This document shows positions 7,315 to 14,888 of a stretch of 33,525 bases of DNA, piece after piece. The translations under genes and the position numbers were made by a program. A model generated the notes under the pieces. It had not been told where the DNA came from and did no database searches. It saw nothing but the letters and a program-made list of their open reading frames with translations. Location: positions 1 through 33,525 of the forward strand of contig JAHBWT010000045.1 of assembly GCA_019636815.1 (NCBI GenBank). Direction: 5' to 3'. This DNA is from Nitrospira sp. GTDB taxonomy: Bacteria; Nitrospirota; Nitrospiria; Nitrospirales; Nitrospiraceae. Numbering within the stretch: position 1 is the first letter of the stretch; each line of letters starts with the position of its first letter.

Positions 7315-8427
7315 TTGAGTGTCAGGTTTCTGCATACGGCCGATCTCCAAATTGGAAAGGGTTTCGGCCAGCTTCCTTCCGAGATTTCTGTCGTTCTACG
7401 CAACGCACGACTTGAGACACTGAAAAAGATCGCAGTTCTTGCCCGTGAGCGCCGCGTTGACGCGGTCCTCGTGGCCGGGGATTGCTTCGATGATATTGCG
7501 GTTGGTGATGAGACTTTGCGTCGCTTCAAAGTAGCTTTGGAGCCATTCGGGGGAACTTGGGTGCTGCTACCGGGCAACCATGACCCTGCCACAGCTGAAT
7601 CTCCTTGGAGTCGGCTCAAGCGGTTGACTCTGCCTGACAATGTAATTGTCGCCGACGAACCGATTCCAATCGCACTCGGCGACAAAGCCATGATCCTGCC
7701 GGCACCACTGAAGCGTCGCCGTGACGCGGCTGACCTCACGGAGTGGTTCGATACGGCAGAGACAGATGATCACCTGATCCGTATCGGGCTTGCTCACGGC
7801 TCGGTGCGGGAGTTCCTGCCCGAAGCCAGCGAGGCGGCGAACCCGGTTGCGATGGATCGCGATATACGAGCCCGGCTTGACTACCTGGCTCTCGGCGACT
7901 GGCACGGCAAGCTCCAAGTGACAGATCGCACTTGGTATGCGGGTACGCCGGAACCGGATCGGTTCCGGGCCAACGAGCCCGGCTACATTCTCAACGTCGC
8001 CATCGAGGCTCCGGGAGCCAAGCCGACCATCGAGCCGGTAGCTGTCGCTGAATATCGGTGGATGGAACAGACCAGAGACATTATGCCCGGCGGCACTGAC
8101 GATGTGTCTCAGGGGTTGGATATCCCAGCAGCTGAGTTGTCGCGCCTTATTGTTCGGCTCGAGTTGCAAGGAACGATCGATCTCAGCACGCACGCTGCTC
8201 TCGACGAAGACCTCGGAGACCTGAGGGCGCGCGTGCAGTATCTTGAAGTCGACGACGCCGGATTGGTGGTCGAACCGACCGAAGATGATCTCGACATGAT
8301 CGACACCACCGGATTTGTTCGGACCGGGATGGAACGGCTGCGCGAACAGCTGAACGGGCCCGACGCGGAGACGGCGCGCCGCGCGCTTGCGCTGTTGTAT
8401 GGCCTTCATCACCAGACCGGCGGTTGA
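7315..8427 (+). CDS. SbcD/Mre11-like metallophosphoesterase (DNA exonuclease subunit)
   Basis: A 370 aa calcineurin-like phosphoesterase of the SbcD/Mre11/YhaO type, expected to be the nuclease subunit of a complex with the ATPase encoded next. Metal-binding motifs in order are HTADLQIG (residues 7-14, where SbcD has D-x-H; here H is Q), VAGDCFDD (GDxxD), LPGNHDP (GNHD), GLAHG and GDWHG (GxH). After the catalytic domain comes a short capping region and an acidic C-terminus. The TTG at 7315 is chosen because AGAGGGG lies nine bases upstream and the motif then sits at the N-terminus as in relatives; the frame is open to 7243. The stop is three bases before the ATG of the SMC-like partner, so they form an operon. 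The D-x-Q variant probably changes one metal ligand but occurs in bacterial homologues. Confidence 0.88.
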   Translation: MSVRFLHTADLQIGKGFGQLPSEISVVLRNARLETLKKIAVLARERRVDAVLVAGDCFDDIAVGDETLRRFKVALEPFGGTWVLLPGNHDPATAESPWSRLKRLTLPDNVIVADEPIPIALGDKAMILPAPLKRRRDAADLTEWFDTAETDDHLIRIGLAHGSVREFLPEASEAANPVAMDRDIRARLDYLALGDWHGKLQVTDRTWYAGTPEPDRFRANEPGYILNVAIEAPGAKPTIEPVAVAEYRWMEQTRDIMPGGTDDVSQGLDIPAAELSRLIVRLELQGTIDLSTHAALDEDLGDLRARVQYLEVDDAGLVVEPTEDDLDMIDTTGFVRTGMERLREQLNGPDAETARRALALLYGLHHQTGG

Positions 8428-8430
8428 ATT

Positions 8431-11100
8431 ATGCTCTTTCGCCGCATTGCCATCCGGAATTTTCGCAAACACCTGTCACCGGTGGTGATTGACGAGCTTG
8501 GCGAAGGTGTGACGGTGATTGCCGGCGACAATGAAGAAGGCAAGAGCACGTTGCTCGATGCGATCCGTACAGGACTCTTCGAACGTCAGAATCTCGGCGG
8601 CAAAGCTGCAGACACCATGCAACCGTTCGGATCAACAGTTCGCCCGGAAGTCCGGATAGATTTCGAGGTCGATGGTTCGCTCTACTCGATCACTAAGGGA
8701 TTTATCCAAAAGGCATCAGCGCGCCTGACGACGCCAGCCGGTACATTCGAAGGTGCTGCGGCCGAAGAACGGCTCGCCGAACTTCTTACGTTCCGGCTAT
8801 CGCAGCGTGGGGAATCCAAGCCGGATGATCGGGGCATTCTGGGGCTGTTCTGGCTGGAGCAGGGCCGTGTGCTTGATGGCCTCGGACTTGGCGAGACCGG
8901 AAGGTCGACGCTACGTGGTTCGCTGGAAGACGAAGTGGGAAATGTTCTCGGTGGCACCCGCGGCCGCAAACTTCTGGAAGCAGCGAGAGCACAGCGTGAC
9001 GCCCTTCTGACCTCTACCGGCAGACCGCGTGGTGATCTCTCGGCTGCCAATGACGAAGCCGAGAAGGCGACGGCGCGTGCCTTGGAATTGGAAGCAGAGC
9101 GAGCCGAGTATGATCAGGAGATCGATCACCTGACGCAAGTCCGCCGCGACCTTGCGCAGATCTCGCATGATCGCGTGCTCGAGAAAGCCGAAGAGGCTCT
9201 GAGCAAGGCTGAAAGCGAGGCCAGGTCGATCGAGCTGCTCATCCAGCGACACGAAGCGGCGGAGCAGGCGGTCGCATTGACTAAGGCCCAGCTGGACAAT
9301 GCAGCGGACCATTCCGATCGTCGGCAGGCGCTGATCCAAGCAGTGGAAGGACGGGAGCGTGACCTGATAGATAAACGGGACGCGCACACGCGATTGAGCG
9401 ATGAGGCAGGCCCCATCGCGGACCGCCAACAAGCGGCCGAAATCGAGATGATGGCAAAAACTGAGGCCAGGGAGACGGCGGAAACTCGCGTTGTTGTCGC
9501 CCAAGGCCGCTCCCGGATCGAGTCTCTGGACAAGCAGATCGCCGAGCTACACCGGAAAATCTCGGAGATCGAGAAGCTGGCTTCACAACGCAAGGCCGAC
9601 CAAGATCGTATTGCCCAGATCGCGATCGACCAGCGCGGCTACGAGAAACTTCAGACCCTTGAGAGCGATATTCGAGCGGCCAAGGCAGCGCTCGGGGCTG
9701 TAGCCACGCGCGTGCGCTTCGCACCGATCGGCGGCCAAAGAGTGAAGAGAAACGGCGTGGAACTCACGACTGGCGAGACGGTGCAGGTTACCGACAGATC
9801 GCATTTTGAGTTGGATGGGTTCGGTGAGATCGACATCGAACCCGGCACGTCGGAGTTGGCCGATCGGCGTGCGCGGCTAAAAAAGGCCGAAGATGCGCTC
9901 GACAAGGGACTGACCGCGGTGGGTATGGCAGATATCGCCGCCGCCAAAATCCAACTCGAACAACGCACGTCGCTAGACGCACAAGTCAAGGAAGCTAAAC
10001 GGTTGATTGATGCCTTGGCGCCAGAGGGCGCTGAGGCACTAGCAACGGTACTTGGAGAACAAAAGGCCGAGCGAAGTCGCCTCAGCGACACGACAAGTGC
10101 TCTCATGCTCGCCGATACTGCCGATCCGGAGACGGAAAGCCGCGTATTGACCGCAGCCAAAGATGCCGAGAAGGAGGCAAGAACAGCGCTAGATTTAGCT
10201 CAGAAGGAACATCAGGAACACGTCATTCAACTAACTGTTGCTGTCACAGCTTTAGAAGCGGCCGCTGAGGCGGTCACGACGGCCAAGGCCGATCTCCAGA
10301 AGGCGCGTGACTACGCAAGCGATACTGAACTTACAACCAAGCTGGAGAGCGCGAAGGACGCGCTGACAAAGGCACAGAATACCCACGCTGAATCTACAAA
10401 GCGGCTGAATGCGGCGAATCCCGAAGAGGTAGAGCTGCGGCGAGAGCGGGCTCAATCAACTCTCGCGACCGTTGACGCCGAGCGGCGCCAGTTGCGCGAG
10501 GAGCAAATCGGATTGCAAAGTCGTCTGACGGCACTTGGCAAGAACGGGATCAGCGAGCTACTCGAAGAAGCCCGAGGCCGTGAGACACGAACCCTTGCGC
10601 GTCGAGATCGCTTGCAGCGGGATGCTGCGGCCTGGAACCGGCTGGTGTCCACCCTTGTTGACGCTGAACGCGATGCGAAAGAGGCCTTCCTGGAGCCGGT
10701 TCTGAAGCGGGTCGATCCGTTTCTGCGCCTTTTGTTTCCTGACGCTCGGGTCACACTCAATGAAGAAACATTGGAGATCACGGGTGTTGTTCGTGGGGGC
10801 CGCGAGGAACCTTATCCATTGCTGAGCATTGGGACACGGGAGCAGCTTTCGATCCTCGTTCGACTTGCCTTCGCCGTCTATCTGCGAGAGAAAGGATTTC
10901 CTGCCGCCGTCATCCTCGACGATGCTCTGGTGTACGCAGACGACGACCGCTTCGAGCGAATGCAACTTGCGTTACGAAAGGCAGCGGAAACCGTGCAGGT
11001 CCTGATTCTGACCTGTCGTCCCCGGGATTGGCGCGAGTTTGGAGCTCCGATTCGTCGCTTGGGTGATGGGAAGACGAAGAAATTTGAACCGCTTCAATAG
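8431..11100 (+). CDS. SbcC/YhaN-like SMC-type ATPase
   Basis: An 889 aa ABC-type ATPase with long coiled coils. Residues 1-10 (MLFRRIAIRN) open the split ATPase head; Walker A is GDNEEGKST at 32-40. Heptad-rich helices run from about 190 to 430, are interrupted by a small globular beta domain around 430-490 (VRFAPIGGQRVKRNGVELTT region), and resume to about 760. The C-terminal head has the signature LSIGTREQLSILVRL followed by Walker B AAVILDDALVYADDD near 826-840. No CxxC zinc hook is seen at the middle, unlike Rad50/SbcC, so it is nearer the YhaN type. It should tether DNA ends for the upstream nuclease. The stop lies in a tandemly duplicated 13-bp sequence. Confidence 0.9.
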   Translation: MLFRRIAIRNFRKHLSPVVIDELGEGVTVIAGDNEEGKSTLLDAIRTGLFERQNLGGKAADTMQPFGSTVRPEVRIDFEVDGSLYSITKGFIQKASARLTTPAGTFEGAAAEERLAELLTFRLSQRGESKPDDRGILGLFWLEQGRVLDGLGLGETGRSTLRGSLEDEVGNVLGGTRGRKLLEAARAQRDALLTSTGRPRGDLSAANDEAEKATARALELEAERAEYDQEIDHLTQVRRDLAQISHDRVLEKAEEALSKAESEARSIELLIQRHEAAEQAVALTKAQLDNAADHSDRRQALIQAVEGRERDLIDKRDAHTRLSDEAGPIADRQQAAEIEMMAKTEARETAETRVVVAQGRSRIESLDKQIAELHRKISEIEKLASQRKADQDRIAQIAIDQRGYEKLQTLESDIRAAKAALGAVATRVRFAPIGGQRVKRNGVELTTGETVQVTDRSHFELDGFGEIDIEPGTSELADRRARLKKAEDALDKGLTAVGMADIAAAKIQLEQRTSLDAQVKEAKRLIDALAPEGAEALATVLGEQKAERSRLSDTTSALMLADTADPETESRVLTAAKDAEKEARTALDLAQKEHQEHVIQLTVAVTALEAAAEAVTTAKADLQKARDYASDTELTTKLESAKDALTKAQNTHAESTKRLNAANPEEVELRRERAQSTLATVDAERRQLREEQIGLQSRLTALGKNGISELLEEARGRETRTLARRDRLQRDAAAWNRLVSTLVDAERDAKEAFLEPVLKRVDPFLRLLFPDARVTLNEETLEITGVVRGGREEPYPLLSIGTREQLSILVRLAFAVYLREKGFPAAVILDDALVYADDDRFERMQLALRKAAETVQVLILTCRPRDWREFGAPIRRLGDGKTKKFEPLQ

Positions 11101-11113
11101 ACCGCTTCAATAG
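11088..11113 (+). repeat. 13-bp tandem duplication across a stop codon
   Basis: ACCGCTTCAATAG is present twice head to tail (11088-11100 and 11101-11113). The first copy ends the SbcC-like gene, with TAG as its stop. The second copy is non-coding. Slippage or repair at the edge of the neighbouring IS remnant is the simplest explanation. Confidence 0.8.
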
Positions 11114-11149
11114 AAAGACTACGACTAGCAAATATGTGCCATCGGGTCC

Positions 11150-11269
11150 TTAATTTCTGGCTGACGGTTCATGTCTCCCTGCCGTTGTCTCCCACTCTGA
11201 ACACCGTGACATCTCCCGCTCCCGCAGGTTCGCGATGATCTGCTCTTCCGTGAATCTCGATCGCTTCAT
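11150..11269 (-). pseudogene. Truncated IS3-family orfA (transposase N-terminus)
   Basis: The frame begins MKRSRFTEEQIIANLRERE, the standard N-terminus of IS3-family OrfA helix-turn-helix proteins (MKRsRFTEeQIiaiLrEqE). Similarity stops after about 20 codons; the frame then runs through unrelated sequence to a TAA at 11150-11152, giving 39 codons in total. The normal OrfA is roughly 90 aa, so this is a fragment without function. Confidence 0.75.
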
Positions 11270-11332
11270 CGTCCGCCCCCTTCAGTTGCCGGACTCTACT
11301 CAAATCGGGAGGAAGTTCAGGAACTCAGGTCA
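11150..11332 (-). mobile_element. IS3-family insertion sequence remnant
   Basis: Minus-strand reading from 11332 starts TGACCTGAGTTCCTGAAC, resembling an IS3-family terminal inverted repeat, and about 60 bp further in lies the start of an IS3 orfA transposase. Only this one end is present; the rest of orfA, all of orfB and the other terminal repeat are missing. It sits between the two converging DNA-processing operons and marks a past rearrangement there. Confidence 0.7.
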
Positions 11333-11410
11333 GTCCTAGCCACGTGGCAGAACGACCGCTCTTGGCGCATTAATCTCATTTTCGATAATGGAATTGAGAG
11401 TCCTCCTGCA

Positions 11411-13582
11411 TCATCCGCCAAGGATATTGGCGCAAATCCGAGGAAGAGACTGCTGATCCAGCTTAGACGATACGACGTCCAACCGAAGAAGATCGTCTGT
11501 CAAATAAGGATGGAACTTCTCGGATATCAAATTCGGGTCGGATGAGAACAAGTCAATATTTTCTCCTCGCGCGATGGCCTTCAATGTATCGATTGGCGAT
11601 GATTGCGCGTCGCCGAATGTCCCCTCGATAAAGCCGTCATGAACATGAACGCGATATCCTTGCGAGCGGAGAGCAAGCGCAAGTGTTTCAGTTTTGACGG
11701 TTCCGAGGCGGGTTGCGATGAGGAATTCGCTGTCCGCGGTCTGAACAATGCCGCCAGTATCGAAGCGGATCTGGGCATAATTACCGCGCGCCTCATCGAG
11801 AAGGCCGAGCGCGGTGAGGTCCATATAAACCGGCCGTTCCCGAGACTCCAGAACCTCGAACATCCGTTCGACGACCCGGTCGTGAATGATGCCGGGGTCG
11901 CCGCCAAATCTTGGCGGTACGCCTGCTTTCGCGGGTATGACGACTATAACACGTTCCCGATCGTGGATTTCCTGAACATGCCATCGCCGCCCGGAAAATA
12001 TCAACAGCATGCCGGGCGCCAGGATATTGTCGATTGAAACCGATCCGAGCGTCTTGCCATTTGCCACAATACGGTATTCTTCCGGCGTCTTGAAAACGGC
12101 GAAGAAGCTGTAATGGTCCGTCAATTTCTCGCCGGCCTCGCCAAGCAGCAAAATACCCTCCTCACCTTGTTCGATGAGCGCTATATCCGGACGCCCGATT
12201 GCGCGGAGCACATCGAGAAACATTGCCGACGAAACCGATCGGAAGGGGCCGTGTTGGCAAAGGGTCTTGTAGATATCGGGAGCCTTTGCGCCACCCCGCC
12301 CGGATATCACCGAAAGAATTTGATGAACCAGGGTGGAAAGATGAAGCGCGCCAGGCCGCGGCGGCTCACACCATCCCTCGAGGAGAAGCTCGATCATCGC
12401 AACGGCGCGCACGAGGCCAAGACGAAGCCTGTCCAGAACATTGCTGTCCGCGCGCAGTCCGGTTTCGATAGCGTATTGTCGCAGTATCGCGGGATTGCCC
12501 TCTCTTCGCCCGGAACGTCCCAATCGCTGACGAAGAGAGGCAACGCTGAACGGGGCACCTATCTGCGCGACACAGGTCACGTCTCCGATGTCGATCCCCA
12601 ACTCGAGCGTCGATGTGCAAATGGCAGTGGTCGGCACGGAGCCTTCCTTCAACCTGCGCTCCACGAACTCGCGGTGTTCGCGGGAGAGGTTCGCGTGGTG
12701 GGGATAGAACTCCTGCGGGAGATGCGCTTCCTCGCACAGCGTTCGTAGCCTGTCGGCGTAAATCTCGACGGACTGGCGCGTGCCGGCGAAAACGAGGTTG
12801 TCGCTCCCGCGCAGATGCGTAAAGAGATGGTCCGAAATAGCCCTGACCGGTGCCGGAACATCCTCATCCTTGTCGCTGGAAACATATCCGCGCAGCTGAA
12901 TCCGCAGTTCCGAGCCGCCCTTGTCCGCCTCGATGATATGGACGTCGTCAGGCGCGTCGGGGCGCAAATATTGGCGGGCGAGACCCATATCGCCAAGGGT
13001 CGCCGAAAGGCCGATGCGGCGGATGGGTCTCCCGACGGCAAGCTCCAAGCGGGCAAGCAAGGAACGAACCTGGATACCACGCTCAGTATCGAGAAGGCTG
13101 TGGAGCTCGTCGATGACGACCGCACGGGCATTCTTGAAGAGACGCGGAATTTCCAGACCGCGCCGGACGAACAGGGCTTCCAGCGATTCTGGTGTAATAA
13201 GCAGGATACCGCGCGGATTTTTGACCGCCCTCGATTTTGACGAGGCGGCGATATCGCCGTGCCAAGGTACGATGGGCAGTTCTGCTTCCTGGCAGATATC
13301 CTCGAGTCTTCGCGCCTGGTCGGATATCAGCGCCTTGAGAGGGCCGATATAGAGGAGGTCGAAGCCGGCGCCCGTCGCCGGATCATCAAGCACTTGCGAG
13401 ATGAGCGGCAAAAATGCTGCCTCTGTTTTCCCGCCGGCCGTTGACGCCGCAATGATGAGGTCCCCCTTGTCGTCGGCCAGGATATGAATGGCGCGAGCCT
13501 GTATGTCGCGCAATTCTCGCCAGCCTTGCGCGCGAATCCATTTCTGAACGGGCCTGGCAAGCTTGTCGAACGCTGGCGTCAC
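11411..13582 (-). CDS. Lhr/BrxHI-like DEAD/DEAH superfamily 2 helicase
   Basis: A 723 aa superfamily 2 helicase. RecA-like domain 1 carries Walker A ASTAGGKTEAA (motif I, around 46-56), PLKALISDQ (Ia), TPESLEALF, DELH (motif II, 158-161) and SAT (motif III, 193-195). Domain 2 carries VFAGTRQSVE (IV), TSTLELGIDIGDV (V) and QRLGRSGRR (VI, 352-360). The C-terminal half resembles the winged-helix and following region of Lhr-like helicases, as in BrxHI of BREX loci. The start is a GTG overlapping the stop of the BrxD-like gene, so it is translationally coupled as the third gene of the operon. It likely translocates on DNA or RNA and acts with the BrxD-like ATPase, with which homologues are paired in type 2 and type 6 BREX. 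Confidence 0.9.
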   Translation of the reverse strand: MTPAFDKLARPVQKWIRAQGWRELRDIQARAIHILADDKGDLIIAASTAGGKTEAAFLPLISQVLDDPATGAGFDLLYIGPLKALISDQARRLEDICQEAELPIVPWHGDIAASSKSRAVKNPRGILLITPESLEALFVRRGLEIPRLFKNARAVVIDELHSLLDTERGIQVRSLLARLELAVGRPIRRIGLSATLGDMGLARQYLRPDAPDDVHIIEADKGGSELRIQLRGYVSSDKDEDVPAPVRAISDHLFTHLRGSDNLVFAGTRQSVEIYADRLRTLCEEAHLPQEFYPHHANLSREHREFVERRLKEGSVPTTAICTSTLELGIDIGDVTCVAQIGAPFSVASLRQRLGRSGRREGNPAILRQYAIETGLRADSNVLDRLRLGLVRAVAMIELLLEGWCEPPRPGALHLSTLVHQILSVISGRGGAKAPDIYKTLCQHGPFRSVSSAMFLDVLRAIGRPDIALIEQGEEGILLLGEAGEKLTDHYSFFAVFKTPEEYRIVANGKTLGSVSIDNILAPGMLLIFSGRRWHVQEIHDRERVIVVIPAKAGVPPRFGGDPGIIHDRVVERMFEVLESRERPVYMDLTALGLLDEARGNYAQIRFDTGGIVQTADSEFLIATRLGTVKTETLALALRSQGYRVHVHDGFIEGTFGDAQSSPIDTLKAIARGENIDLFSSDPNLISEKFHPYLTDDLLRLDVVSSKLDQQSLPRICANILGG

Positions 13583-14886
13583 AAGCGAAAGCTCGCCATT
13601 TCGTCACCTTCCGGCGGCGCTCCGCCAACGCTCTCATCGACATCGCTCATGTCTTCGCCGCCATCCGCCCCGACATCGACATCCGACACCATATCCGTCC
13701 ATTTGACGTCGGGGTTCTGCTCGAGAACGGCCAGGAGATTGACGAAGGCGGTAATGGTATTTCTTGGTGTCCGGAAATACGCCTCGCCAATGCGCTCGGC
13801 GCAATGGGACATGAAGGCTTCGAGTGCCGCGTCGGGCAGCGTATCGCCACTACTCTGCATTATCGCTCTTATGTTCGAGAGCAGAATGAACAGGTCTTCC
13901 GGCGTGAGGTTCGCGAGGCGAATGACCGGCCCTGACAGATCGACCAGTCCATCGCGGGCGAAGCTGTTGGCGGCAAGCCGCGTCTGAAGCGCCTCGTAGC
14001 TGTAGAGCCCGCGCCTCGTATTCATCAGGAACTCCGGTGTCCCTCCCATGAGAAAACCGAGATGGCCGGCACTGCCCTGAAGCACGTCGTTCAGAATGCG
14101 GAGGATCTGCTCGTAGTTCGCGTTTCGCGCCTGCGCCGAACTGAGCTTGTAGAGATTGACCATTTCATCCAGGCCAACCAGCAGGCCCTTATAGCCTGCG
14201 GCTTTGACGAATGACGACATGAGCTTCAGGTGGTCATAGACGTTGGCGTCATCGACAATCGTTCGCACGCCGAGCGCCTTGCGCGCATCCGTGCGGGTCG
14301 AAAACTCGCCCCGTAGCCATCGCAGAGCAGAGGTCTGGAGCTCCTCGTCTCCAGCTTCGTGGCCTTCCCAGTAGCGCTTGATGACGGTAGCGAAATCAAA
14401 GCCACCCGTCAGTTCCTGGATATGGGATAGCCGCTCGTGGATGACTGCTCCGGTCGCGAGGTCCCCTTTTTCAGCGTCATGATGTGCTTGGCTGACGAAG
14501 CGCTCGACAACGCTGGAAAGGGCGCCGCCATCCGCCTTTGTTCTCGTTGCCATGTTTCTTGCCATTTCGGCATAGAGACTTCGTGCCTGTCCGCCGGAGG
14601 CGTGAATGCGCCGGTCCGGGGCGAGATCGGCGAACATCGCAACGAGCCCCTTTTCCAGAGCGACGAGCCGGATGAGGTTCATGAAGAAGGTTTTGCCGGA
14701 TCCGTATTCGCCGATAATGAAGCGAATAGTCGCCCCGCCATCCGCGATATGGTCGATATCCTTGACGAGTTGCTCGATTTCCATGGCTCGACCGACCTGG
14801 ATGTGCCGCAAGCCCTGTTTCGGAACGACGCCCGCGCGCAGAGCCTGTACAATTGCGTCGCGCTCTCGCGGTTTAATGTTGACCAT
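13579..14886 (-). CDS. BrxD-like P-loop ATPase (DUF2791)
   Basis: A 435 aa AAA/STAND-type ATPase of the BrxC/BrxD superfamily (DUF2791). Walker A is GEYGSGKT at residues 59-66, preceded by the family's GLRHIQVGRAME segment. A hydrophobic strand ending in GLDE (LLVGLDEMVNLY) supplies Walker B. FLMGGTPEFLMNTRRGLYSY matches the sensor region typical of BrxD (G-T-P-E-F..D..RG..SY). The C-terminal 40 residues are acidic and probably disordered. The ATG at 14886 has AGGGG seven bases upstream; a GTG at 14892 that overlaps the previous stop is the alternative. It sits between the TerB-domain gene and the helicase, overlapping both. In BREX types 2 and 6, BrxD neighbours BrxHI; here no other BREX gene is seen. 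Confidence 0.88.
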   Translation of the reverse strand: MVNIKPRERDAIVQALRAGVVPKQGLRHIQVGRAMEIEQLVKDIDHIADGGATIRFIIGEYGSGKTFFMNLIRLVALEKGLVAMFADLAPDRRIHASGGQARSLYAEMARNMATRTKADGGALSSVVERFVSQAHHDAEKGDLATGAVIHERLSHIQELTGGFDFATVIKRYWEGHEAGDEELQTSALRWLRGEFSTRTDARKALGVRTIVDDANVYDHLKLMSSFVKAAGYKGLLVGLDEMVNLYKLSSAQARNANYEQILRILNDVLQGSAGHLGFLMGGTPEFLMNTRRGLYSYEALQTRLAANSFARDGLVDLSGPVIRLANLTPEDLFILLSNIRAIMQSSGDTLPDAALEAFMSHCAERIGEAYFRTPRNTITAFVNLLAVLEQNPDVKWTDMVSDVDVGADGGEDMSDVDESVGGAPPEGDEMASFRL

Positions 14887-14888
14887 GT

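Noticed and set aside
12113-12748. Plus-strand open frame of 211 codons inside the helicase gene
   Set aside because: It is the antisense shadow of a gene with all helicase motifs in the other strand.
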